A stretch of 64,000 bases of DNA from Cladobotryum mycophilum (GCA_036429605.1 CM071589.1:5394001-5458000); one strand, 5' to 3'; numbered from the stretch's first letter, positions 23,826 to 35,202 are shown. Notes: generated from the sequence alone by a model not told the origin. Numbers and translations: made by a program.

Positions 23826-24819
23826 CTAGCCATCAGTCTCGACAAAACGCATCACATCTTGCTTCAAATTCTCACTGGTCGCATATTCCCCCTCCCAGCA
23901 TTTCTTGACGATATTACCCAAAAACTCGGCTTGGAGGCTGGGCCATTCACGCCAGGTAACCATGGCTTTCCTCTCTTCATACGACCTTGCCTGTTCATAT
24001 TCGGGCCAGAGTCCCGTCATAAGCTCATAGACGACGCAACCCCACCAGAGAATATCGGTTTTCGTGTTAGGGATTTTACTTATGGACCGAGGGTTAAATG
24101 TAAAGCCGGAGGTGCTTTGGGAGCGATAGAGTGCGCCGGAATGTGCATGAGAGCGGAATTCAGCGGAAAGAAAGCCGGCGAGCGAGAGTAAAAGTGAAGA
24201 AGACAGCCAGCAGTTTCTTGATTCAATCTCTCCGTAGATTATTACGTGTTTGTGGACAAACGTAAGAGGTGAATCCAGATGGAGAGCCCACTGCAAAACA
24301 AGCGGTTGATGAGATGGGAGCACACGTCGGGTAACTGTCACCGATGTGGTATACATGTTTGATATGTTTTTCTCTAGAAATTCTTCGAGTGGCCGACCCG
24401 TTGGTTTGTAGAGGATTGGCAACCAGTCCACGGATCTTGGCGTTGATAGCTAGAAAAGGTCAAATCATCGGGTCAAGTCATCGGGTCAAGTCAGCAAAAA
24501 ACGATTCAAGGACAGGAGTACCGTGTTCTGAGCGCGGTGTGATGACGTATGGTGTAAGTCGAGGATACGACTCCTTTAATTGTTCATAGACGAGTGTTGT
24601 CGCCCAACAGCGTGATGCCTCCGCGTCCTCCCGCCATGCAACATTGCTCGAATTGTCTCTTCCTTCATAGTAGCCATCAGGCACCATGATCACAGTGTCA
24701 TCGTCCAGTTCAATGATGAGTGTTTCGCCTATACTTGCCCATACCTTGAACCTGGGAGGCTCCGGTCGCGGCCCTGACATCGATAAGGTAATGACAAGAC
24801 GGACGCCTGTTCGTGCCAT
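23826..24819 (-). pseudogene. Kinase-like (pseudokinase) paralogue, damaged copy
   Basis: Exon 1 starts at 24819 (MARTGVRLVITLSMSGPRPE) and runs to about 24550. The second part covers a kinase C-lobe: LTFVHKHVIIYGEIESRN, SLLLSLAGF, then TDILWWGCVVYELMTGLWP and IVKKCWEGEYATSENLKQD. The HRD position reads YGE and the DFG position reads AGF, so phosphotransfer is unlikely. Against its intact paralogue at 33766-34832, the splice donor (CCGTAAGTC there) reads CCATACGTC here. One base is also missing after the conserved QDPW segment. hAT copy 1 lies only 32 bp upstream of the start codon, within the promoter or leader. Confidence 0.65.
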
Positions 24820-24843
24820 GAGTACGGTATGCCGCTTCAAGCA

Positions 24844-24851
24844 GTTAGGAC
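24844..24851. repeat. Left target-site duplication of hAT copy 1
   Basis: GTTAGGAC is repeated at 28023-28030 directly outside the inverted repeats. Eight bases is the size expected for hAT transposition. Confidence 0.95.
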
Positions 24852-25049
24852 CAGTGAAGCAATCCGATCAAACATAATAAACAAACAACCAAACAAACAA
24901 ATAATTTAAAGCTATTCACAGTCCCAAATAAGTAATTGTTCAAGGCTGAATATTTGATATATTTATCAAATTTAGGGTAGGTAGAATGTCTCGGAATATA
25001 TCCTTTCCGTAGCTATTTTTAGTACAAAATGATAGAATTTGGGTGGATA

Positions 25050-25115
25050 AACTTGGGATTTAAACCTACAACCTTTTAGCTATTATGACTAATTACGATA
25101 CCATTAGACTATACG
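25050..25115 (-). repeat. Degenerate tRNA-like segment inside hAT copy 1
   Basis: On the reverse strand the sequence contains TATAGTCTAATGGTA (like a pol III A box) and, about 40 nt later, GGTTTAAATCCC (like a B box with CG changed to TA). Acceptor and T stems do not pair well, so it is not a working tRNA. The same segment is in copy 2 at about 55457-55525. Confidence 0.35.
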
Positions 25116-25271
25116 GGCTTTTGATTGGTTAGTTACCTTTTTTTGGGCAATAAGGTTTAAGCTCATACTATTCTTTTTCGCGTTTTTATCACATCGCGTT
25201 CGTGATGCCTCTTATGATCAACACCACAATTACAACATCACAGCCTTAACCACCTTACCCTGGCCTTGACG

Positions 25272-27757
25272 ATGAGTCTCACGGTTTTTAATGCATCGCG
25301 CCCTCGCGGCATTATCCAGCAGCTAATACCGCCCTCCCAAGATAACCCTCGAGCTTGCGAGACCTTCAATAACATGCTGGTCGCCACTTGGAAGGGAAAA
25401 CGATACGTGAACGACGATTTGATGAGCAAGAAAGGCTCACGAGGCCGGACCAGCTGGATCGTAAATGAAGGGATCTTTATACGGGAAATTACGCCTTTAG
25501 ATCAATATGGTAAGCTCTCTTTTATCGCGTTTTTATTTAGTTAACCTTATCTCTTAGGCGATGCTTTCTGGGTCTGCCGACGATGTGATCATATGGGTCA
25601 TTCTAAGCCCTTTAAGGCATCAGCTACGACTTCTGCAAAAGAGCATCTTCAACGGGCTCATCGAATCTATCGATCTCTATCCGGCGGCTCGACTACAAGC
25701 TCTGATACCGATGATCAGCCTCCCCCGAAACGAACTCGAATATCTACGGTTTTTCCAAAGAACCAAGTCCATAAGCTTCATGAGCTAGCCCTTGGTTATA
25801 TCATCAACTCCAATGAAGCGTTCAATACATTTGACGATCCTTTTATCCGCAGCTTGATGATGGATCTTAATATGCAGCTTTTTTCTGGGTTATCATTGAA
25901 TAGAACAAACCAACGTCAAATGCTAGATACTATCTTCAATGACAATAAGAAAATTATTCGTGATGAGCTTCAGAATGCCCTGACGAAGGTGCATCTTGGC
26001 TTTGACCTCTGGACCTCGCCAAATAGACTTGCAATAAATGGCATTGTTGCACACTTCACAGACCCTAATGGAATACATCAACATCGCCTTCTTGCCCTCC
26101 GGCAACAGTATGGGGCTCATACCGGCAATAATATCGCATCAACACTCCATAAAGTCATCCAAGATTGGGATATTGAAGATCGCGTTGGTACTATTATCTG
26201 TGATAATGCCACAAATAATGATACCTGTATACAACATCTCTTCCAGCTTCTGAACCCTATGATGATGCCCTCAGATGCTTCTGACCGTCGAATGCGATGC
26301 TTTGGTCATATTCTTAACCTAGTTGGTCGGGCTTTTCTTTATGGAGAGGATAGTGAGACCTTTGAGCAAGAATCACAGCATTATGAGGCTCTTAAGGATA
26401 TTGATAAAGATCTTAGGCATTGGAGAAGGAGGGGGCCAATTGGAAAGCTTCGGAACATTGTGAAGTTTATTCGAAGCTCTCCACAGCGAAGTGAACGCTT
26501 CCAACACAGCGCCCACGAGCTTAATACAGAGGACTTTGTACTCTTCGAGGAATCGGATAAAGAGCTTGAGGTTATTATGAACAACGATACACGATGGAAT
26601 TCGACTTATCTAATGCTTGATCGTGCTATTAAAAAGCAGGCACACATCCAAGCCTTCATCCATGGAAGCCAGCTCGAGCCTGATCCATCGAATCGAATTC
26701 CAAATGAAGATGTTCTCATAATTGAGGATTGGCGGCTTCTCACAGAGGTCAAGGCGATCCTCGAGCCTCTTTATGAGCAGACAATGCAGTGTCAAAGCCG
26801 CGCCAAGGCCGGCGGATTTGGCCAGCTTTGGGAAGTCCTGACCGGCATTGAGTATCTTCTTGATGATCTTGAGTTTTGGAAGGCATTTTTTGATAGCCCA
26901 ACTGACGAGCAAATTGAACAGACTTCAAGCCAAATGCCGTTAGTGACAAAGAGGGCATCAACACGTTCTCAAAGGCAATTATCACAGCAAAATACACCAA
27001 GATCACAGTCGCTTCCGATGGCCTCGTGGCAGAGTCTCCCCCAGCACATACGAGCCGAATACCAATCCGACGAGCGGCAAGATCAATTCAGGCGACTTCA
27101 AGGGCTTCAAGCTGACTCCAAAGCCTATCTTCGGCTATCAATTACAAATGCGTGGAAGAAATTAAACAATTACTATACAAAGCTTGGGGACTCGCCCCTT
27201 TTCGCTGCTTCTGTGATACTACATCCACAATATAATTTCCGATGGCTTAAGAAGCGGTGGAATGATCCTGATCAAGCGATTTGGTTTGATAATGCTATTG
27301 AGGGTTTGGAACGCTATTGGGAGCAGTGGTATCGTCAACACGATAACCTCTTTGTTATTGATCAACCTCCAACCCCCCGGTTCCTCAGCCTATGTTTTTA
27401 TCACGAAAGGAGCCCTCCAGGTTCCACCAGTGGATGACGAACACAACGCCAAAGGAGCCTGATCAAATCTCCGAGCTTAAGCGATATCTCCAACTACCTC
27501 AACCGCGAGAAGTTGATGATCCTGTACAATGGTGGATATCACAGCAAACCTTATTTCCAACACTTAGTCAGCTTGCATTAGACCTTCTTGCTATTCCCGC
27601 AATGGCAGCTGAATGCGAGAGAACTTTCAGTCAAGCCAAGCTAACGCTCTCGTCACAGAGGCTCTTGATGAAATCAGGAACCCTTGAGCAATTGGAATGC
27701 ATGAAGAGCTGGATACGGCAGGGCGCAGTATCCTTAGGAGGCGTTACTCTCTCTTGA
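25272..27757 (+). CDS. hAT transposase with BED zinc finger, one frameshift
   Basis: Exon 1 begins at 25272 (MSLTVFNASRPRG). An intron at 25510-25557 (GTAAGC...CTTAG) joins it to a BED-type finger, FWVCRRCD...KEHLQRAHR. The catalytic core follows (LGFDLWTSPNRLAI, GTIICDNATNN, VIMNNDTRWNSTYLML). The C-terminal hAT dimerisation domain is in a second frame (FPTLSQLALDLLAIPAMAAE, ERTFSQAKLTLSSQR). The frame changes near the six-C run at about 27372-27377, one base short of joining both parts, and the same run is six long in copy 2. The element may therefore not make full-length transposase unless this run is mis-assembled. Confidence 0.85.
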
Positions 27758-28022
27758 TAAACTATTAGTAAATGAGGTGATCACGAATCAAAAAGAAAAC
27801 CGGCGATCGAAGGTAAGAAAACGGTGTGGATAACGAAGAAAAGAGCCCATAGCAATGCTTAGAAAATAATATATAAATAGCTTCACGATAGTTTCATTTT
27901 ACAACCCTGAGACAATTCAAATACCATCAAATCGAGCAAACAAACAAACATACTATCACCAAAGCTTCAAATACGCAAATCCAGGGCCCGGATTTGATTT
28001 GTTTGATCGGATTGCTTCACTG

Positions 28023-28030
28023 GTTAGGAC
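28023..28030. repeat. Right target-site duplication of hAT copy 1
   Basis: GTTAGGAC, identical to 24844-24851. Confidence 0.95.
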
Positions 28031-30406
28031 CATCTGAGATAGTTTATGAGAAACGGAAAGATCGAGTATGGGAGTGTGGTTTTGCTATAGATTAAAGGTT
28101 TTGTGAAGAATGAGAAGAAGAGGACAGCTATTTTGGTGCATTATCTGTTTAAATATAAGACTACCTGGGTAACTGTGATGGTAAGAGAAAACACAACAAC
28201 AAAAAGGACACAGCAGCCCAGAAAACCATTGTTAGTCCCGGGTAACCTAATTGAAGCGACAACCTGGGACACAACTTTATTCGACAGCAGAACAATCAGC
28301 ACGATCTAGATTAATCGGCTGAGGTCGGGCTGGTCCAAAAACAAAAGATAACAATAGATTGGTATTTGACAAGTTGTCTAGAACGAAGAAAATAATCACA
28401 ACAGGCGTATAAAGGTCTCAATCTAAAATAGGATCAAAGTCGATCAAGTTGAACGAATCAAGGTACAAGGGATGATTGATCCATCATACAAAGGCATGAT
28501 ATGATTGTTCTCTTTTATCTCTATCCTTCGATCCGTCCTGGCATTCGTTGTTCCGCATCCTGATTACCAAGATGAGCTTCCTTGCACAAGAACAACCCGG
28601 CTCCATCGCGTTATCATACCCTGATCAATTACTCATGAATTAGAAATATGTGAGAAGAAGAGCGGGAAATATATTAGAAAAAACCTCTCCCTTAAGAACA
28701 CAATTAATAGGCCAGCACTCTCTATATCATGGTTGTGTATCCTTTGTCCCATTCAAAGAAGAGGAAGTTCAACTCGTAACGAAAAGTCAAAACCCAAAAT
28801 CTGTGTGATTCAATGGTAGAATGGAGATTAACGCTCATTTGTAAGTTAAAAATACCTCGTACAATTAGATCACTCGGTGCTAATCAATGTCCAGTGATCG
28901 GGGCAGCTTAAGCATGGTCAATTTCCCTGCGGGGATGGATAACGCGGGTGCCAGGAATCTGGCTCCGAGCCACGACAACAAACTGGCACCTTTGGGTCGC
29001 GTGGACTTTATATCCCAATCTCGGATTGTGGTCGCAACTACAGTGTGTCTTAGTGTCTAGAAAACGATACATTTCACCGAGCCTAGGCAAAAAGCCGTCA
29101 GGAGAGACCCCCGAGACTTGCTCATCACACAAATACCGCCGGTAATACTTAAAATTGATGGTGTTGGCGATTCAGTGCGTGTTCGCAGCGCTGTATCTCA
29201 GAAACACACAGCTGCCCTTTTGGATGAAAATTATGCCGGCTAGGGAGATGACTATAATAATTCTTATATCGAGGCTCGTCTGCAAGCCTTGACATCAAGA
29301 AATATTATAAAAGAGCTTTCTGGCTCTGGCTCTGGCCGGTCCGGTCAACCCAGCCAAGCCCCTATCAAGTCGCCCTATTCTCGAGAACTAAAGAGCCCAA
29401 ACCTACGCTCTAAATACCCTAAGAACGGTGCTATTAGAAGTCTAAGGGCACTAAGAACTTACGAGTATTGTTTTTGTTTCACCAAGAAGGTCACAGCAGC
29501 TTCGTGGTATCGTATATCTGTTCAATCTAGAAGACTGGCCGAAGCTGATAGAGGAATCAAGGAACTAGACCATCTTGTTCGTTATTATGATAAGACAAGG
29601 ATGTATCTCTACTGTAGAAGGAAACTCACAAAGCAGCATGTGCTTTTCTGATTCGTTAAATAGATGTCCATACCATGCACCCAGAAGTTCTGTATTATCA
29701 CAACGCTCCTCAAGTTATGGTGCCGTTCACGGATGCAACTACAGATACGAGAAATCATAACCAGAAATCCTCGAACACGTATTTGGGCATTGACGCAGAT
29801 TTTGCAAGTTGTCATGTTCGCAAGCTATATCCCACTTTTTGGCGGGCGACCAATCTCTGCGGTTCTTCGGTATGCATTCGGTGTCACCCAAACACTCGTT
29901 TGGTTGGCATTTGCTGCCCCTCCCCCGCCCTCTGCAGCGGTTTCTGAGTAAAAAGTGGTGCCTCTTTCCATCATGTATATTTCTAACCACCTGCTCTAAC
30001 TACCTAGGTATTCATGGATATATTACACAAGTGTTACTATTGCTGCAATTTTACTCCTTGAGCCAGAGTCAGGCATCAGCAAGCGCTTAATGGTAACGGC
30101 AACATGGATACTTCCAAATCTTAGGTATCTTATCATCCATTATCCATTGGAAACTATCAACGTAATTTCGTTTGTTGAACAGACGCTGATCACAACTGGG
30201 GCGCATCTGTACCAACGTACCTAATCTCCTGTGCACCACCTATCCACATACGCGCCCAGATACGCCACCGAACAATACTCACAATAGGGGACAAAAATGA
30301 CGATGGGCCATGATGCAGCGCAAGAAAAAACAATTGATTGAGAATTACAGCGTCAAGACTCGATAGCAAATAGAAAAAGACCAGAACGTCCCTCGCGACA
30401 GACTAC
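28031..30406. other. Long intergenic region
   Basis: No gene is supported. One plus-strand frame at 29289-29651 (MTSRNIIKELSGSGSGRSG) is Ser/Arg/Lys-rich with no recognised domain. The remainder is AT-rich with scattered short frames. Confidence 0.35.
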
Positions 30407-30622
30407 CTACACCCCCCAGTATCTCCTAACGTTGTAAATTTCCCAGCCGTTTGATCCAACCATGGTGTTGTAGGTGACCTGCTGCCCGGGGTAGAGGACC
30501 CGGAAGCCCTGCTCATTTGGTACAACAGAGGAGAGGCTGAGGTAAACAGTTTGGCCATTGTGCATCTGCACATGTCCGTAGCCTCTGGCCGGGTCAAAGT
30601 CGATGACTGTGCCAGTCAGCAT
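30407..30622 (-). CDS. Small cold-shock-domain-like protein
   Basis: A 71-residue protein that begins MLTGTVIDFDPARGYGHVQM and continues TVYLSLSSVV and GQQVTYNTMV. This is the layout of a cold-shock OB-fold, in which GTVKWFD...KGYGFI is followed by VFVHFS. The aromatic RNP positions are partly replaced (Tyr-Gly-His-Val instead of Phe-Gly-Phe-Ile), so nucleic-acid binding is plausible but unproven. The start is fixed by the domain. An intron in the 5' leader is visible at 30651-30721, and a TATA-like box lies farther upstream. It is a stand-alone intact gene. Confidence 0.7.
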   Translation of the reverse strand: MLTGTVIDFDPARGYGHVQMHNGQTVYLSLSSVVPNEQGFRVLYPGQQVTYNTMVGSNGWEIYNVRRYWGV

Positions 30623-30650
30623 CGTTGAGTAGATGGACGCGTAGATGAGT

Positions 30651-30721
30651 CTAAAGCAATAACGTGTCCATTGTTAGAGGAATGGTCTACAGAAATAAGA
30701 CATGGGCGGGATGGGACTGAC
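30651..30721 (-). other. 5'-UTR intron of the cold-shock-like gene
   Basis: The reverse strand shows donor GTCAGTCCC, branch-like CTCTAACAA and acceptor TTGCTTTAG, 71 nt. It lies 28 nt upstream of the start codon. Confidence 0.6.
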
Positions 30722-30858
30722 TTGATGAAGGGAGAGCTCGAGCTCAAATGGTATGTTTTGTGAAGGGTTGTGAAAGTTGTGTGAAAGGATGTAGAGCGCT
30801 GTTGTTTTGATGTGTGTTTGAGTTGGGAGAAGAGAAATGTTGTTTCTCCCACTCCGAC

Positions 30859-30866
30859 TATATATA
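30859..30866 (-). promoter_or_regulatory. TATA-like box upstream of the cold-shock-like gene
   Basis: TATATATA on the reverse strand, about 240 bp upstream of the start codon and ahead of a CT/CA-rich leader. The assignment rests on position and sequence only. Confidence 0.4.
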
Positions 30867-31448
30867 CATCTACGGATGTCTGCTGGTGGAGAAATATGAC
30901 CCTAGATATAACTTATAGGACCCGAGAAGAAGACAGCACATCTTGCATCTAAGCCAATTTAGGGACGACAAGTATCAGTCAGAAATACGGGCGTTCCATT
31001 TGTCCAAGGGTTGTCTATATTTATTCATGGAGGATGGTATTTGCGTAGCATTTCTCAAGCATTAATGCTCTTGCGTCCAATAGCATCTGAGGCTCTGCGG
31101 GTACTGGTTCTTTTGTGTATGTGGGAATTTGATACGATTTGTTCCATTGGATTTCTTTTTGTGGCTCGCATCAGGTTTTGGGCAGCAAGACCCCTTATGT
31201 TGTCCCAATATGGCTATTCAAATCACCATTTACTATTAATCCATGGCGATGCCTGACCGAACACTTCGTTTCAATGGTGACAATGGTGGCTTCTGCTACT
31301 ATGCGTGAAAGCCCCATACGGATCGATTAAATCGTTGGATAACGCAAATGCGCTGGCAGTGGAGTTGGACAGCATGAGCCTCACGGAGACGATGTTCCTC
31401 ATCATTGTGTTCAAAGTCACATTTTAATTAGTTTATAATTTTATCTTC
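30867..31448. other. Intergenic region
   Basis: Upstream region of the cold-shock-like gene and 3' flank of the NRPS relic. No coding or RNA feature is seen. Confidence 0.4.
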
Positions 31449-32360
31449 ATGGGTGCGGTCTTTGACGGTATCTGGCACACTCGAGACGTCCCGTTGTAGC
31501 TGACGCGAGGCGGACCGGGGTAGTGAGGCACGTCTGCGAGACTCCTGTCCCAGTATTCGAGGTTATCCTGCGAGACGGCGCGGCTCCACTGCGTCGTCTA
31601 ATCATATTCTCTCTACACAACGCCCAACCTCTCACCACTCCGGAAGGCCTTGACCTTGGCGAAAATCACATTCAGCGCCGTATAGTTTATGACAATATGT
31701 GAGGCTATAAGGAGAAAGGTCTTCGGCGCGATAAAGACGCGAATCGGATGCTCGACGTCTAGCTCGAACTCCCTGTTGACCTCCCTCAAGATGTCGACCG
31801 CGTCCTCCATCACTACCACCTGGGGAGGCACCTTGGTGAATGCCTGCGTGTGCTTGCCGGGAAACACGGAGCTCAGGATGCGGTGGCACTCCAGCACCGC
31901 GTTCCATGCCTGCTCCGGCCTCCGGCGGTCCAGATCGCTACTCAGGGCGCAGGCGTAGCTGACATTGAACGAGGACGAGCCCTTGCCGATGCTGTACTTT
32001 TGGAGCCACTCGCGCTCGATCGGAGATGGAACATAGTGCCCTAGCTCTACATCATCATCATAGTTGGTCGGCCCGAGAAGACTGAATGACGGTGGCGGTG
32101 GTGACCGAATGGCGCTGCCTGGAGAGCAGGGAGACCTGATCGCCCAGATAGGGGCGCTCGATGACGCTGCGCAACGGCACCTGCTGTTCCTCGAGAGAAG
32201 AAAAGCGGGAGGTTAGTTTCTGCTGGAGAATGGAATTGCCCACCCCCAGTTCCGCGAAATTGGGGCCGGCATTCAGGGGGTACTCGTCGTCTAGGAAGAG
32301 CAATGACCGCCACACGGCTTCGACTTCGGCCTGCACATTAGGAACTGGCGTGACAGTCTA
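31449..32360 (-). pseudogene. NRPS relic: carrier (T) domain followed by a condensation (C) domain piece
   Basis: Reading leftwards, a T domain is readable: VQAEVEAVWRSLLFLDDEYP, then FAELGVGNSILQQKL with the Ser of the phosphopantetheine site. A frame change follows near 32080. A condensation-domain start comes next (YVPSPIEREWLQKYSIGKGS, VLECHRILSSVF), then the HHxxxDG region in degenerate form (ASHIVINYTALN). The last piece is SRAVSQDNLEYWDRSLADVP. TAG codons occur at 31598-31600, 31613-31615 and 32358-32360, each where Gln would fit. The C domain is incomplete and lacks the catalytic HH, so it is non-functional. It ends at the inversion junction near 32390. Confidence 0.65.
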
Positions 32361-32389
32361 GTTGGCTAACGACGATAGGCTGCTCGAGA

Positions 32390-33187
32390 GATCGGCGTTT
32401 GATTTGAGAAAGTCGAGCATATCGCGCAGACTACCGCTGCGTCTCACAAACCGGTCAATTTGTTCTGCGACATCTTCGGGCAGGCCCTTTTCCTCAACCA
32501 TTTCCTTCTTGACCTCTTCCCATGGCGCCTTGTCTAGTTTATCGACTGCTGAGCTGATGGGACAGGTCTTTTCTGGAGGAACACCAGCGACTGCAAACAA
32601 GCCATCGAGAATCCGTCGGTGATTGATCTTGATGGTGATGTCAAGTTCAAGCGCCTTGAAGACCTCAACAATGATGCGCAGGATTTCGGCGTCGGGGATC
32701 ATCGGGTCGTACACTCCCGCAATGTTAAAGTCGCATTGATAGAATTCGCGAAGCCTTCCGCGAGATATTGCAGGTTGGTCACGTCGGTAGACTTCGGCGA
32801 TTTGGTAGCGCTTGATCTGTTTGACATTGCTGTGCATGGCTAGCCAGCGAGCAAATGGGACGGTAAGATCATATCGCAGGGAGCAGAGCTCACCACCCTG
32901 GTCTTCAACGTGTAAATGAGACGGGACTCCTCGCCATACTTACCAGCAAGGACGTCTCTGAGTTCGAAGACAGGCGTGTCCAGAGGAATACCCCCGTAGC
33001 GCTAGAACGCGTCCGTGATTGCTTGACTGCTTGAGAATTAGCAAAGCACCGACAAAGGATAGAAATAAGCTGGGCATTCGTACAAAATGCGATCACGCAA
33101 AAGAAGATCTCGACCAACCCAATCGCGAGTGCCTTTCAGCGTCCTGAGTTGAGTGCTTAGACGGGACGGCGGGGCATTGGTTGCCAT
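32390..33187 (-). pseudogene. Histidyl-tRNA synthetase, N-terminal half, broken
   Basis: The start at 33187 begins MATNAPPSRLSTQLRTLKGT and continues DWVGRDLLLRD. After an intron-like segment come GGIPLDTPVFELRDVLAGKY and the motif 2 region KRYQIAEVYRRDQP and GRLREFYQCDFNIAG, all diagnostic of class II HisRS. The frame contains TAG at 33002-33004, and a one-base loss near 32903 within the Glu-Asp-Gln-Gly-Gly-Glu region. Homology stops abruptly at about 32390 (LDFLKSNADL). The rest of the enzyme is on the other strand at 35203-35860. HisRS is essential, so a functional copy is expected elsewhere and this is probably a decayed duplicate. Confidence 0.85.
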
Positions 33188-33765
33188 GCTTTTCGATGCC
33201 GCACTTAGTGTGCGTTGATACTCCTAGATGAGTTGCTTGTATGTAAATGAATGAACAAAGTAAAAGATGAAAGGGTGACTTTTAAGAGCCTTCTCATATG
33301 TATCATTGCAAGGCAGAATGCTAGATGCAGTTTGTGACTCATTCTGAAGTCTGTGAGGTGCAGCTGGACGATGTTTCAGTACTTGGAGAGGGTAGAAAGA
33401 AGCAGACTCATGACAGGAGTGAAGGGACACTTCTATGTCGTATCAATGAATTTTTGTCTATATATTATTGTATATGAGTTTTATTGAATAAAAATATAGC
33501 AATTAAACTAATCCGCATTTATCAACAACCATTAAGGGTTCACAATTTCTCTGCCAAATTCTTTGACCGACTCATGAGGCTATCCGGTGTATGTCTCACT
33601 TGTTGGTCCTAACAAACGGACCAACATGAGTTCCCCTGAATTCTCAGGCAATGCGGCGAGACTTTCAAATTTTCACCATGCTGTAAGAAAAAAATTGATT
33701 CGTCATCATTTATGCAATCTTCTTCTTCTCTTTTTACCGACTTGAGAGAAGATTCAAGCTCACCC
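33188..33765. other. Intergenic region inside the inverted block
   Basis: Lies between the divergent HisRS half and the kinase-like gene. It is AT-rich around 33430-33540. No further feature is seen. Confidence 0.4.
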
Positions 33766-34832
33766 ATGACCAGGACATGTGTAATCCCTCGAGTTTGGCC
33801 CTGCTTCCAGGGCCCACGCCGAGAGTCCTTCGGTCAGAAAACATGGCTGATACTAGATCTCATTCGTGTGAAAGACCTGGGTGATGGAGCACTCATCCTG
33901 GTTCCATCTTGTTATTATCCGCATCCTTGGGGTGACGATACTGACCAGAGCTCCCTGGATGCCGAGTGGCGACATGAATGGAACACGTGGCGTATTTGGA
34001 GCACGACGTTTGCGTATGAACAGATTAAAGAGTCACATCCACGGATAGTGCCGTAAGTCAGCATAAATCCAATCAATCTATATGTAACTGTACTGACTAT
34101 TAGCGATGTGATTTCACTTGATCTAGATATATATGTCAAGATCCTTGGACGTCTTTCCCTATCCTGGAGAAGCCAACGGGCGGCACTCTCGCCCAGTTCC
34201 TCAATGAACATCGATCAAAAATGTACATGGACGTTCCCACAGCTGCATGCCGCGTGCTTCTGTCATTTCGACCTCTGGTACTGCAGTGGTCTCTTCACCT
34301 CGTTTCTGCGCTCACCTTTGTCCATAAGCACTCTATACTTTACGATGAGATTAACGAGGACTTTTGCTGGTTATCTTCGTCTCTCTCGCTCTCATTGGCA
34401 GGCTTTATGGCGGCCGAGTACCGTTCCCATATCCTTGGTGGCGCAATCGTGTACTCCTCTGGCACCTCTGAATGTGAATTTAATGTGCGAAGGTATACTA
34501 AAGTTCCGACCATTCAAACAGACATCTTCTGGTGGGGCTGTATTGTGTACGAACTGATGACGGGATGGTGGCCCGGATACGGACTTGGAAAGTCGTATGA
34601 AGACGTTGAGCTCATGATCCCAAGACGTGAATGGCCGTACTTCGAAGCCGAGTATCTCGGTGACATTGTTAAGAAGTGCTGGGAGAGAGATTATACGACA
34701 AGCAAGGAGCTCATGAATGATGTAATACACTTTATCAAGGCTGATGGGTGGGAAATCGAGAATGAAGATGAGATGAAGGGATTTAACGCCTGTGCGTTGT
34801 TCGAGAGCCAGAGCCCGCTGTCGAGACAGTAG
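33766..34832 (+). CDS. Kinase-like (pseudokinase) protein, intact copy
   Basis: The start at 33766 (MTRTCVIPRVWPCFQGPRRE) matches the start of the damaged paralogue at 24819. An intron at 34053-34126 (GTAAGT...GATCTAG) joins the exons in frame: HPRIVP to YICQDPWTSFPILEKPTG. The C-lobe has LTFVHKHSILYDEINEDF, SLSLAGFMAAEYRSH, TDIFWWGCIVYELMTGWWP and YLGDIVKKCWERDYTTS. YDE replaces HRD, Phe replaces the catalytic-loop Asn, and AGF replaces DFG, so it is probably catalytically inactive. The Gly-rich loop and VAIK lysine are not obvious. Length is about 330 residues. It lies inside the ~2.8 kb inverted segment; before inversion it would have been on the minus strand like its paralogue. Confidence 0.7.
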
Positions 34833-35084
34833 GAGATGGTGTATGGAAGGGAAATGCGCCATCGAGGTGGTGGGGCAAGAGTGGTCGAGTGATGGTGAAG
34901 GGTGTTTGGTGAACTGAGGTGTTGGCGATGTTTAACATTCAATTCAATTTAAGAGAACAGAGATCTTCAACCGTGAGGTTTGTTCGTTAACTTTGAAGAC
35001 TAAGAACAAGTCGAAGTTGGTGGGCAATGCACAATTAACATTTAAGTTTATTGGGATGGATATTTGAAGCTATGTCTTGCTTTG

Positions 35085-35196
35085 GCGAGACGTCCGACCT
35101 CCGTCCTCAAACGCAGGATCACTTTAGCCGATGTCATGCACAATGCCTCATTCGGCGACCAGATGATTAGCTTCGGATTGGCTAACCGCTCCTAGT
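35085..35196 (+). pseudogene. Short NRPS-like scrap at the right inversion junction
   Basis: A plus-strand frame reads KRRITLADVMHNASFGDQMI followed by SFGLAN, resembling the C-terminal end of an NRPS carrier domain (TLADVF.NPTFGD type). If the 32390-35200 block is turned back, this piece comes to lie directly upstream of, and on the same strand as, the NRPS relic at 31449-32360. The similarity is short, so the call is tentative. Confidence 0.35.
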
Positions 35197-35202
35197 CTCC
35201 GG

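Larger units (their letters stand above)
24852..28022 (+). mobile_element. hAT DNA transposon, copy 1 (3171 bp)
   Basis: The ends are inverted repeats of 23 bp beginning CAGTGAAGCAATCCG, flanked by the 8-bp duplication GTTAGGAC. The element encodes a BED-finger hAT transposase on the plus strand. A nearly identical copy lies in opposite orientation at 52551-55721. Both are 3171 bp, and I found three substitutions between them (27432, 27479 and 27792 in this copy). Such similarity implies recent movement. The insertion is upstream of the kinase-like pseudogene. Confidence 0.97.

Noticed and set aside
25561..25788. Additional small frames inside the hAT copies
   Set aside because: Alternative frames of the transposase exon; mirrored exactly in the second copy for that reason.
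29289..29651. Plus-strand frame of 120 codons as a real gene
   Set aside because: Low-complexity start, no recognised domain and no supporting splice structure; left as unsupported.
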